Assembly: GCA_015501075.1 (NCBI GenBank)
Contig: JADNYJ010000001.1
Location: forward strand, 1,302,001-1,366,000
Length of the DNA stretch: 64,000 nucleotides
Direction of reading: 5' to 3'
From: Gymnopilus junonius
Taxonomy: Eukaryota; Basidiomycota; Agaricomycetes; Agaricales; Galerinaceae
The position numbers and the translations under genes are program-made. Shown here piece by piece: positions 11,929 through 23,205 of this stretch. Position 1 is the first letter of the stretch; each line of letters starts with the position of its first letter. The notes under the pieces were generated by a model. The model had not been told where the DNA came from and searched no databases. It worked only from the letters and a program-made list of their open reading frames with translations.

Positions 11929-14900
11929 CTATCCAGTATCTCCATCTTTCTTGCCTGGTTTTGACGATGATGATTGCAAGTCTGTGCCTGGCGTTGCCGA
12001 TGCGGTGGGGGTTGGACTTGGAGGAGCTGGACTTGGGCTTGGGCTTGGACTAGGACTTGGAGGTGCAGAAAGAGTAGAAGCAACAGCCAAACCGATAGCG
12101 CCAAGTTTAACCTTAATTTTTTTCGCAGGGGGGTCGTCTCCGCCCTTGGATTTGTTGTTACTACCAATGATCATCGAAGGAGAACCCTCCTTTTGACTTC
12201 CAAGGTCGAACTTTTTTGAATGACTGATTCGAACGAGCGGCTCGTCGTCATCGTCGTCTGCTCGTCTTCGTTTTTCGCTGGGTCGCATAGGGCCAAGAAT
12301 AGGTGAAGGAGACTTGGATCGTGATCGTGGAGTTCGAGCCAAAGCTTCTAGTAAGTTATCGTCGTCGTCATCCTCTTTGAGCCGCTTGGGCGGAGGTCCT
12401 GACGGTATCGTGGGCAATAATGGCAATAGAGGTGCCGAGAATCGTGGGCCAGAATTTTTATTATCGACTTGGGATGCAGAACCCGATCCCGATGCCTCTG
12501 GAGCGGCACCGGCGAGATCGGTTGATTCGGGTTCCTCATCGTCCTCGCTATAGTCAACCAGAGCACTGAGGATTGGAGATTTCAGAGGTGGGCGGTAACC
12601 TTTCGGTGCACTTGTGAGCCCTGGCCTTCTTTTCCGTTTCAAGCCAGTGTTGTTAGCAGCCAAGGGCGAAACCTGGCTGAGACTTCGGGGCAATTGAGAT
12701 TGTTGACCAAATGGTGGAAGGAGATCGTCATCGTCATCGGCTTGGAAATACGATTCTTCTACCAGGTCTTGTCCACGGCCAGGATGCCTCCAATCACGAT
12801 CGTCGACAGGTCTAGAAGGGCAATCCCGAAATCAGAAGTGCAGATAAACGAACGAAAATAGGGCTTACTTTTCAGAGGAGGATTCTTCCGGCAGTGGAGC
12901 AATATTCATTTCCCAGCGGCGAATGAATTGTTGGAAACGTTGACTGCCAAGTGGAGACTGAGCAAGCTTCTGGATCTCCGCTTCATGGTGCGTCATACAA
13001 AATCCGATCAGATCCTTGATGTTGTCCTAGAGCGCAAGAGAGGATGTGAGCCCAGGAGACTAATAAATAATATATATAAAAACCGTAATACCCGACGCAT
13101 TTGGTCAAAGTATTCCTGGCATGAGCAGCTCAGCAAATTATCCCTTAAAGACTCTTGGATCGTCAAATCCAAAATCGGTTTCAAGATATCGTGCTTCTTG
13201 ATATGAGACATAGAATTGGGATTGCCCTGCTTCAGAAGCAAGCGGAAGATGCGGAAAGAGGCTGCCGACAGAAGGGTCAGGAACAAATATGCGATCAGCA
13301 TGATTACGATCGAAATTTAGATTTTAATAAAACTCACAATGCCGTAAATGCTTGTCCCTGGCCTTGAACAGCGTTGCCACGCGAGGGAGAATATCGGAAG
13401 CCATGAAGTGAATATGACTCCGGAAATGATGTTGCTGGATACAGTTATGCATTAAATCACACAAGTATACAAATCGGTTAGTCTCTTCGCGGGTGAGAGG
13501 TAATACAGGATCCTTGTAATTTCGCCATTCTGGGAGTTCGGCGAGGGGTTTGAACAAGGTATGGACACACTCCTTGTAGAAGTAGTCCATGAAACGTTCT
13601 ACGCCTGCGTCATCCTTCCGAGCGTTTGGAAGTTTAGGATTTGCCTTTAGAAAAAATAAGCTTCGTTAAATGACCTGGTATGTAACACCAAGAATCACAA
13701 ACGCCACTTACTTCAGAAGCACCGCCCAAACCAGGACCTTCTCCGGAAGGAATATCCAACCAGGTCTTTAAAGCATCTCCGACCTGACTCTGTACAGCCA
13801 AATCCTTGCTCTGCGCCATGATTCGGCACACCAATTGCGCAATAGTCTCAGCCTTATCCGCGCCCTTTTTGCCTGCCTCCCTCTCCTTATCAATCGCCAG
13901 CACCTGCTTGAGCGTGTGTGCTCTGACACCATTAAGGTCATGGTCCAGCAACGCCGTCAGTACCTCCCCACCAGCGCTGATTATTTGTTTGTTTGAGCTC
14001 TCCTTTTCTGACAGGTTGATTGCCCATTGCACGGCGAAGAGGATGCCGCGATCGACAAGCGAGCGGAAGAGTGCCATCCTGGCTGGCATTTGAATATTCT
14101 TCCCCATGGTACAGAGCTGCTGGAGGAGGAAGACGACGTCGCGGCGGAGTGCGATGTCTTCTTCCGTAAGATTTTCTGGAGGAGCAAAAGCGTAGGTGTT
14201 TGACCGTCTATGTTTACGGCCATTCACAGGTGTCGGGGTGGTGCCATTGGGAGGTTTCGGACTTGTTGGCGTCTGATCGACTTCCATTGGCACGTTATCC
14301 GCTTTGGTGACATTGTCTCCGTTCCCATTAAGGCTGATGACAATTTGCTGAGGCGGCGTTTGAGGATTTTGTTCAGACTGTGATTGTGGTTGAGGCTCGA
14401 GCTGAGGTTGAGTCTGAGGATTTCGTCTCACATTCGATGCTCCACTCGTCAACATATCCTCATCCACAAACAGACGCACGATATCACGCAAGAACGTCGG
14501 ATCTTGCTGAATATGCGAGATGATATCGATTTGGTTGAAGATGATACACGAATTCAGGACATTGAAGGTGGAGTCATCGAGAGCACGGGCGAGAACGACG
14601 TCTTTGAGGAATTGGAGGCGGTACGTGTGGTGGATTTTACGCTGGATGGAGATGTCGCGCATCGGAATGGGTTGATGGAATTGGGCTGTGTTGTGCAGAA
14701 AATCACGGTAGTTGGCTTTATGCCCTGGAAAGTCAGGATCGTCTGTAAAACAGGGTAAGTATTCATTCAAGGAAAGTAACGTCCAGACCTACATTCTAAC
14801 ATGCCGACGACTCCAAAAAATATATCATCTTCCAGGATATGTTCGTACATTGTATGGTCATTTAACATCACTGTAAAGTATTTATGAAGTCAAGGTTAGG

Positions 14901-16596
14901 AAGCATCGTTAGTAAGAACGCACGGATTGTCTGCATAAGGCTACATAGTGCATGTAAATTCTCCAGGTTCTCCAGGTCTTCAGCCGTGTGCATTACATTA
15001 ATCAGAGACTTGATGTAATCCTGTCATGGAAGATGAAAGCAAAGGCATGGCTCCGAATCAGTTTGGCAGTTCTTCCAACAAATACATTCATCAATGCAAA
15101 ACAGAGAACGAGTGTATTGACAAAATGTAACCGAATGATACAGGAGCATTACCGTCACTGCTGATGGCAGGAAAATCGAAAGAGAATGAAAATGATCGAA
15201 CTCACCTCGTTTTGAATATATTCGCATATCCGTTCCTTCACATTTTGAGCTCTCGCCAACGATTTGATTGCCCTCTCGATTTCGCTGATGATGCCTAATT
15301 GAGGAACGGGAAGATGTCCGGAGCGTACAATGGCTGCTGCCGTCACAGAAGTGTCTGAAGGAAGAAAAGAGGAAGGAGCAGAAGGCCCGAGGGGCAGGGA
15401 GTCTGTGTGAGTATTCAGGTATAAATTAGAAATAAACGCCAAGGGCAAATTACACACCAGCAGAGTTCATGTGATGCCGCACTTCCTGGATGAAATTCCA
15501 AACTTCTGCACAACCTTCGGGATCTTGGAAACTCAAGGCATAGTCGACTCCATCCGGTTCCGTCCACACGATCAGGGTGTCTATAGATTGGGGCAAGTAT
15601 GTGAGTACCAGATCGAGTCCGGATGTACGAGCCGAAGAAGATCAATCAGGGGTTTGAACGGTTGGTCGTGTGCAGGGAGCAGGGAAGAGAAATAGGGCAC
15701 CGAGCCGCCAAAGGAAGCAACTTACCTTGCTGGCGCTGATACACGTCGTTTGCGCGGATGGCTGTCGTTAAAATGACTTCGTCGTAATGTCTCTCGGAAC
15801 GGGCGATAAGAAAGGCTTCTTGGGTTTCTTCTGAAAATTGACCGAAGCAGAAGGCGGTCCCTCTGTCCATCCATCGCGACCCAATGAGTTCGTACACCTA
15901 ACGAGACGTGTGAGCGTTGGATAATTGGGCAGGGGGAAAGTTGATAATAGCGCTTTTGCATTGCCCTCCGGTGCCGTAGTCCAGAGTCATATTGCGTGTG
16001 TCCGGTATGACCGTCAACGCAATGGAAAAGCACAACAAAAAGGGCGAGAATATAGAAGTATAGAATAAATGAAGAAGTCTGCGCACCTTCACGCGTTTCA
16101 ATTCATGATCGGCATCCGTTAACCAGTCCTGACCCTCATCGGCAATATAACTTGACTGACTAGATCCAACACCCTGGTCTGAAGTATTGTCGAGGAGTTC
16201 AATATGACCATTTACATGCTCCAACAACACCTCGCCCTCTTCCTTGATCAACATGTGCTCAGGTTGCACGTTGTCCGGGTCCGTGCCGTCCGCCTTGTCG
16301 TGAACATCAGAAATTAGTTGTGTTGTTTGCGTCACTTCTCCATCCGCTGCTACAGCTGTGCCATCTGCCGATGATGGCTGAGAGGTTTGAGTAGATAAAT
16401 CATCCGGGAAGATATTTGTGGAATTGCTGGCAGGGAAGTTCTGATCTACGGAAGGGTTGTGCGAATCTTGCGGTAGTTCGTTGTGGGAAGAAGCGGTGGA
16501 ACCAGCACCAGAAAGAGAAGCAGGGCCAGCGTCGTCGTTTGTGGGATGTTGAAGGAGAGACTGAGCTTGGGTGGACGCGCTGGCTAGGCCGTCCAT
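11929..16596 (-). CDS. PSY2: Protein phosphatase 4 regulatory subunit 3 (SMEK/Psy2)
   Basis: The family targets the PP4 phosphatase to nuclear substrates, including gamma-H2AX and Rad53, in DNA-damage recovery. About eleven exons encode roughly 1,250 residues. The first about 165 residues are acidic and low-complexity. They are followed by an EVH1-like domain (KVYELIGSRWMDRGTAF, then TLIVWTEPDG after an intron). Next is the SMK1 core and armadillo-like region: PDFPGHKANYRDFL, IHHTYRLQFLKDVVLAR, FMDYFYKECVHTLFKPL and FFRLLLKQGNPNS. The C-terminus is disordered with nuclear-type basic clusters (GLKRKRRPG) and acidic runs. The frame is open upstream to 16665 but has no ATG there, so I start at 16596. 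The N-terminal extension before EVH1 is longer than in animal and yeast relatives as I know them. Confidence 0.9.
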
Positions 16597-16879
16597 GCCA
16601 GCGACGGGAACTGGTACGGAAGAAAGAGAATCACACTCCGGTCGTGGGTAACTTTTTCCCTCCAATTCTTATTTTTCCGTCCGACATTTTTATCTCTTCT
16701 ACAGCAACTCTATCTATTAACAGTCTATTTGAATACATCCACGGGAATATATAGCAGAGATCCAACCAAAAAAATAATTGAAAAGAGACCACTTCAACAA
16801 AGTTGGTCCTTTCTCCTTATGTAAGCCATTCAGAAAAAATCCATTCCGTCACAGACACCTGTTCAATCCGACATCCATC
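16597..16879. promoter_or_regulatory. Divergent promoter between PP4 subunit and TOM20
   Basis: Fewer than 290 bases separate the two start codons. The stretch is AT-rich with a TATA-like 'atatatag' near 16747. It presumably serves both genes. Confidence 0.4.
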
Positions 16880-17651
16880 ATGGACAACCGGGTTTCAACC
16901 TATCTCGCCGTTGCGGCTGTCACTGTCGCAGCTGGTCTTGCGGCGTACGCAGTCTACTTCGACTACAAGCGTAGAAACGATGTCGACTTCCGCAAAAAAC
17001 TCAGTTCGTCCCTTTTCATCTCCTTTTCTCTGCGACACTGACGTCCTGGCTTCCAGAAAAGGAGAAAAAACGCATCGCAAAAGAGGTAGAGCAGACAAAA
17101 AAGAGCGAGCTTGCCGACGCGACCAGTGACATCACCCTTGCCCTCCTTCGCGAAGTGGTAGAGAAGGTCAAGGCTGAGGCCGAGCCTGTCAGTCCCGAAG
17201 AAAAAGAAGCGTTTTTCATGACCCAAGTCAGCGTCGGCGAACAACTTGCTGCTCAAGGTATGAATCGCGTCATTCTCCCCTTTTTTATCCTAAATACCCT
17301 CCAGGACCCAACTTCTACCTTCCCGCTGCCACCGCCTTCTTCCGCGCCCTCCGGGTGTACCCTGCACCATCTGACCTTATCGTGATCTACGAGAAGACAA
17401 TTATCGAACCGATATTCAAGGTAATTTTACTTTATATATGAAAACAAACATTGTGCCTGATCAGAAATAACCAGCTTGTGGTAGAACTAACCCAACTGGA
17501 CGTAAGTGCTCTAGATTCACAACTTCATGACACTACGGGTCTCGACGAAGATACTATTCCGATCAGGGGCCCTCCATCTGAGGGTACTTCCTCCCATACT
17601 TCTCAAGAGTGGGACAGAGTCACCGATCCTGGTACTCAAGCGCCAGCCTAG
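16880..17651 (+). CDS. TOM20: Mitochondrial import receptor subunit TOM20
   Basis: This is the outer-membrane receptor that binds presequences and passes precursors to the TOM pore. Four exons give about 200 residues. An N-terminal anchor (about residues 8-28, Ala/Val-rich) is followed by the basic YFDYKRRND and a charged linker, the classical N-in signal-anchored layout. The cytosolic domain shows FFMTQVSVGEQLAAQ, GPNFYLPAATAFFRALRVYP and IYEKTIIEPIFK, typical of the TOM20 TPR-like receptor core. After the last intron (acceptor ccag at 17471-17474) LVVELTQLDVS leads to an acidic tail ending SQEWDRVTDPG. The SET gene follows after only about 220 bases on the same strand. Confidence 0.93.
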
Positions 17652-17872
17652 TCCTCGGGAGATGTTGGATTATGTCATATACTGGCGCCTCCTGGTCACC
17701 TGGACTCCTTTTCCTATGGAAAGGCAGCAGGGAGGTCCAAGAATTGTTGTGCATTTGTACGAGACTTTAAGAGCATCCATATCCTCTTTTTGCCATATCT
17801 ATCTCCGTCTTGCAACACAAGTTCTAATATATTTGTTGCATTTTCTCGTTTCTTTTCATGTGCGCCTTCTAG

Positions 17873-19303
17873 ATGAAACATCGAATCGAAGGTGAGCAGT
17901 GGACGACTATCTGAGAATGAAAGAGACTAAGGTGGTTGATTGTCTTGTCTGCAGCGTACTATGATTATTTCCCTCCCAAGAAGACTAATGTTTCTGTCGA
18001 TGTTCGTGAAGTAACACTTGGACAGAAACGACAAGTGCTTGTCGTGAACAAGGATTTTACTGCAGGAGAAGTCATCTACAAGGTTTTGGTCAACTACCTT
18101 TAAATAAGCAAAATACTTACAACTATTTTTGACTAGGAATTCCCCGTCGTTACTGCATTGGATACTGACCTGCTAGAAAAAGGAACTTATTGCGCCCACT
18201 GTCTCCGTGCCATCCAACCAGGAATGTCTCTCAAAATACCCAGAGACTCCAACAGCGTCCTCAACCTGACGTATTGTTCAAAGGCATGCATGGTGACGTC
18301 AAAGAACCAGTCCCACTCGCTCCTCTTCACGCTTGAATCACCCTTACCCTCTGAACTCCCTACACCCACCCTCTTTACTCCTACAGCCCAAGAAGCACGT
18401 CAACGAGCTCAAGCCAAGTTTGCTCAATTTATCAAAAAGGAACAACGTCTCGCCCCTTTACTCGTTGCACGGTTCATCGGTCGTCAAGTCGCACTTGAAA
18501 CTCAGAAACTTGTTCAAGCTAGCTCAATGGTCGAGGCTGCGGCTTCGTCTCGCGTCGAGAACGACTACACGGATTCCGATTCCGATCTTGAGAAATACGT
18601 ACTTGCTGATCATCTAGAGCGTCTCAGGTACCTGGAAGTCGTTGCGAATGAGGAAGAGATGAGTTTGCTAACAGAAATATTGGCCAATGCTCTGCCTGGC
18701 TTGGAGGAATTCATTACTCCTGAGAAGTATGCTACTTATATCGGTAAGATGGCTTATAATACTTTCGGCGTTTGCTATGGTGGAGGACGCGACGACAGGG
18801 TGGGTGCAGTTCTTTTATTCGTACCCTGTCCCCTGTCTCATATCTACTTTTTTTCTTAGCCCGAACGCACAGCTCGTCCTGAAGACGTTGAAAAAACCCG
18901 CACACCGTACGGTACACAGCGTCAAATCGGCAGCGCCCTCTACACCGTCTCCTCCTACCTCACCCACTCCTGCCAACCCACTGTCCGGCCCTCCTTCAGC
19001 TTAGGTACCTCGGAAATATCCATCATCGCCAATCAAGACCTAAAGAAAGGCGACGTCCTCACCGTCGCCTTTGTTGACGTCACCCAGCACCCAGGAGAGA
19101 GCGTCGTCGAATGCAGACGCCGCCGACGCTTCGAACTTGCCAGAGGCTGGAGGTTCTCCTGCGGGTGTGAGAGATGTGCTGAAGAGGCTAAGGCTCTTTC
19201 GGCAGAAGAGAAAAGCAGCGCGGCTGAAGAGCTCAAGGATGAATCGAAGGTTGAGGAAACTGTTAAAAAATATACTGAGAGTCCGGCTGCTACTGTTCCT
19301 TGA
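17873..19303 (+). CDS. SET-domain protein of SMYD/Set5-Set6 type
   Basis: It is a putative protein-lysine methyltransferase. I join a 19-base first exon (MKHRIE) to YYDYFPPKKTNVSV by a GT/AG intron. Another intron lies in the first SET half (GEVIYK|EFPVVTALD). A zinc-finger-like insert follows, with CAHCLRA and YCSKACMV in the position of the MYND finger of SMYD proteins. A helical insert precedes the second SET half: YLTHSCQPTVRPSF (the NHSCxPN motif has Thr for Asn and Thr-Val at the end), LTVAFVDVT, and the post-SET Cys cluster FSCGCERC. The total is about 420 residues. The NHSC variation could affect cofactor or substrate binding. The substrate is unknown and cannot be told from the sequence. 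The gene is tightly downstream of TOM20. Confidence 0.85.
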
Positions 19304-20058
19304 GCTGAGACCGAAGGCATTGATAGTGTGGAGTAATGGGATGTGGGAGATATGCATAAGTTGATTTATTTGAATTTAATTCTGTTCTTCCTTACTATTT
19401 GCATGCGGTTTTGCTATTCAGTCGGCGACTCCTTTGCGATAGAGTATTGTTTCAAATAAAAGTACATATATATACTTGAATGTTCCTCTTGCTATCCCTG
19501 TTTCCTCGGACTCGCAAACCCCATCTCAATTCGCCTAGTAATACATTCTCTTAATATTCAAATACAAGAAACAAAAATAATTTATAGAATGCTTTGCAAG
19601 TGACATTGAGGCAGTGGCGCAAAAATGCTAGGTGGGATGCGATTTAACAACATACAAGTACTGTAAGGCGGGTTAGTATACCAAAGATTAATGGAATTGA
19701 GCGCAAGGAAATCAAAAAGGTGATGCGGGCGGCAAAATGACTAGGGGCATCCCAGAACGGCGAGAGTAATACGACATACAACGCGAAAATGCAAATGCAA
19801 GAAACAATTTGAAAAAAAAGTATGCAACAATGGTAAGAGTGAAAGTCAATGTATGAGTTGGCGTTGGGTGTGTTGAGATTGATGGGTGAAGATGGAGGTA
19901 ACACAACTATTAGAATAGATGCGATTGTACGAGTAGCTGAAGAGGCGCCTTCGTGACCGTAAACTACGATAAATGAAAAGAATCAAGGTAGATCTGTTCA
20001 ATGTGGAGTGCAAGAAAAAACTTATCCTGAGTACCTCGACGAAATGGACGGTCGTAGT
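19304..20058. other. Convergent intergenic region, no gene recognised
   Basis: 755 AT-rich bases lie between two gene 3' ends. They contain poly(A)-type signals (AATAAA near 19456) and no conserved reading frame. It is most likely two 3' UTRs and terminators. Confidence 0.5.
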
Positions 20059-22907
20059 CTACGCCAGACTTCTCCACATGCCCTCTTCAGGTAGTTCGCT
20101 GCGAACTTGAAGAATCTTCAATGCATGTTTCCGAGCCTTTTCACCGGCGTCCACTGTCTCAGGCTTAGCCTGATCCGGCTCACTTTCTTCGTCTTCGTCT
20201 TCATCATCTTCCTCGGCAGTGAAGTCAAGAGCGCCCGGATCCATTGACCTATTTCGATCCCGTTCAGCATATGCGGCTTTACGGATTGCGGCCGATGAGA
20301 GAGGCTTGGACACTGAGCCTGATAGCGGTGTCGCCTGTGTCGGAAGCTCAGGAATAGTCGAAGGAGGTAAGTAGGAAGCAAGTGATAGTTGTTCTTTGGC
20401 TTTAGCCCGCTGCAAGATGTTGAGGGGTAGAGACCCAGCAACGGGAAGTTTAGGGTCAGATTCTCCGCCTGAAGAGTACGTCAGAAAAAATAATTGGAAT
20501 GACGTGAGATATCATATCTCACTTTCGTCGTCTTCGTCAGTTCCAATGCTTCTGCCATTGACGGCTTTAGGCTTGGTTGTCGTACTAGGTATAACTTCCG
20601 ACAGCTCTTCATCGCTACTTTCCGCTTCTTCTGGTATAAACGTTGAAGAGAGACTGTCCTTCGAGCCCTGTCGCCGGGTAAATGATTGCCATAATTTACT
20701 GTCCGGAGTCCAAGCCCCGCGATGGCTTGGGGTATCAGCAGCGACTAATTTCATGAGCACTGCTTCGTGTTCGCTCAATGGAGTGGAGGAAGAAGGCGGT
20801 GGTGAACGTAGACGCGCTTCGACACGAGCATGGGTGGTGATGGGCCTAGGTAGACTCATCATTTGTGAAGATGAATCGACACCAGGTTGGCTTCTTATTG
20901 GCCGAATATGTGATGGGTTAGGCAATGAAGAGGGTCGGAGCGATGAAAATGCTTCGATCGCAGAATTGCTCTGCTGACGAGAGCTTCGAACACGGAAGGG
21001 ACGTGGTGCCGGCTGTTCCAAGAGGGGAAGGGTATTGTTTTTTGTATTTGTTAATTTTTCTGTCTTTTCAACCCCTTCAAGATCTTCCAATGGAAACATC
21101 ATGTCTAGAAAAAAAATCAGTATAAGTTAAAATTTGCATGAATAGACATACCTCTAGATTCCTCGTCGACCTTGGCTTCTTCTTCTTTAATTGTCACCAC
21201 GGCCGGCTGGGCATCAAAGGTAACTTTCCTCTTGCCTTTATCGCGTCCACGTGATGATGTAGTTTGCCCTTCCGGTTTAGTTGTCCCCCCTGCCGTAGGT
21301 GACATAGGATCCACAGCCTCCACCTCTTTAGACCGCGTGGTACCATTAGGGATGTGATTTCCGTTATCTTGCGATGGTCCGGCTGTCTGGTTAACTTTGG
21401 CCATTTCTGCTTCGCTTTGCTTTCGCAACGCCTCTTCTTGTTGGCGCTTATATCGCGCCATGTCCTCATCAAGGTTTAAAAAGTACCTGAAACTCGCCTG
21501 GGTGTTGATGGCGTCATTAATATTTCGTTTATACTGCAACACGTTTGAACCGTCGCCATGCGATTCGCTGGGGACTAATGTTGGAGATAGAGATTTCGGA
21601 GTCGATAAGGTGCTGGAGGTGGAATAATTAGAACCGTTGCGTTGAGTGGCCGGCGAAGACTCCGCTCGTGTTTCTCGTGGATGATGAAAGCTACTCGTAG
21701 CCAATGACGCTGACAAGGCAGATACCCGTGGCAGAGAGGTTGATGACACCGCAGGCGCCGGAGAGACGGGCTGTGGCACAAAACTCCTGATGGTCACTGA
21801 TGCAGAGAGTGGTGTTGGACTGATCAAGCCATTAGCAGGAAAGTCTCTAGCACGAGACGGGGAGCGTGCATGGTTCAATGGACGATGCCGTTCCTGTTGT
21901 ATGGCTTTAAGATGCTGTCTGAAATTCTTCCACAAGGTTTCCGTTTGACGTCTGAGTTCTTTTTCTTTCACTTCAACACCGGCAGTCTCGGCCTTTACGA
22001 AATCCGAGATGCGTTGTTCTGCAGCTGAACGTAATACCTCGGATTCCTTCGTAGCTAGTGCCGCTAGATGGATAAAGATGGGATGGGATGATGTGAAAGG
22101 AGGAGGTAAGAATAAAGGTCGCATGTGCGAGAGGTATGCTGGCGGAGGAGCTTCGGACGTAGAGGGTTCTGAGTCCTGCGGGTCCATTTTCGGTGATGAA
22201 GGAGGGGATGATGAAGTGGGCGGTAAGATCAAGGAGAAATAAGGCACGTAAGAGGGGGATGCCTCTGCTTTCGATATATCCTCTCCGACCTGTTATGATT
22301 CAAATGAGTCAGATGAAGTCACTTCGAATAAATGAGCCTTGTCTAGCGCGAATACAAGTAACAGCTCAACTACCTCACGAAAAGTCCGTAATGGCTAAGG
22401 GCGGAGGTAGCCAAAGCTGCTTCAAAATAAGGGAGTGGTGGCACATTACTTACCAGACAATCCTTATGCACGTCAATCCAACCTGTGGCGCTCTTCATGA
22501 TCTCATGCTCCACCCACTCTTCTGAAGGCAGAAGAACTGGTTCATTGCCAACCACGTCCAATGATATAAGATGGTGTACGCGATAAACCGCGAGATTACA
22601 AAGAAGGCAAGTCAGAGCTGTAAAACGCGAGCATTTCGATGTGCCGGGGATGGGTACTCCTTTTGAGTTAAGCCTAACGGTGACCTGTGGATGTGTCTGG
22701 AGCACATATATATATATGAGCACCCCATTAATGGGTCTTATTTTTGAGATGAAAACAGACCACCGAGATTCCATCGTCCTTGACAAAAATGGGGGTATAA
22801 TCCGGGTCGCGAGTGTAGTCTGGTGGAGGTGAAGAGGGCTGGGCGGGAGTTAGGCGGACATTGAGACACCTGCAGGCGTACTTGACCTCTGAGTGGTCAC
22901 TGGCCAT
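20059..22907 (-). CDS. Unknown large protein with Cys-rich N-terminus, coiled coil and low-complexity tail
   Basis: Five exons join in frame to about 850 residues. The N-terminus (from ATG 22907) has YACRCLNVRL, then after an intron CSRFTALTCLLCNLAVYR, a CxC/CxxC pair arrangement that could bind zinc. It is followed by a hydrophobic/acidic stretch ending in WIDVHKDCL. The next exon gives a Pro-rich segment, a predicted coiled coil (KEKELRRQTETLWKNFRQH region), Ser/Thr-rich sequence and another short helix (DEDMARYKRQQEEAL). The last exons are acidic and end RKHALKILQVRSELPEEGMW. The exon joins are supported by GT/AG ends and continuous phase (e.g. KDCL|VGEDIS). I do not recognise the family; a yippee/Mis18-like zinc ribbon at the N-terminus is only a guess. 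The same frame also has an ATG at 22187, which would give a shorter product. Confidence 0.65.
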
Positions 22908-23205
22908 GAGAGGATGTCCTGGGCGACTGAAGAGAAAGTCTCGTTGCGGCCGTCGGACGTGGTTTTGTGTCAACTCTCAGATTCGGACAGACGGTCCCAT
23001 TTCCGGACCTCAAAGCGGACATTGAATCTCATTCCCCACAATTATCCTCACCATATCGCTCTCATCGCTCGCAACATCCATTTAGATCTCCAGGTCATGT
23101 TCCGATTGCAATTAAATCAAATGCTCTCTATTAGTGGTAGCCATTTCACATATCCTACGGTCTATACACGCACGAACACCTTCTGATTTCGCCGAAATCA
23201 CAAGT
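22908..23205. other. Short intergenic gap between tandem minus-strand genes
   Basis: It holds the promoter of the Cys-rich gene and the 3' UTR of the CLPTM1 gene. No coding evidence is seen. Confidence 0.4.

Noticed and set aside
16597..16665. Extension of the PP4R3 start to 16665
   Set aside because: The frame is open, but the upstream codon is TTG, not ATG; the first in-frame ATG is 16596.
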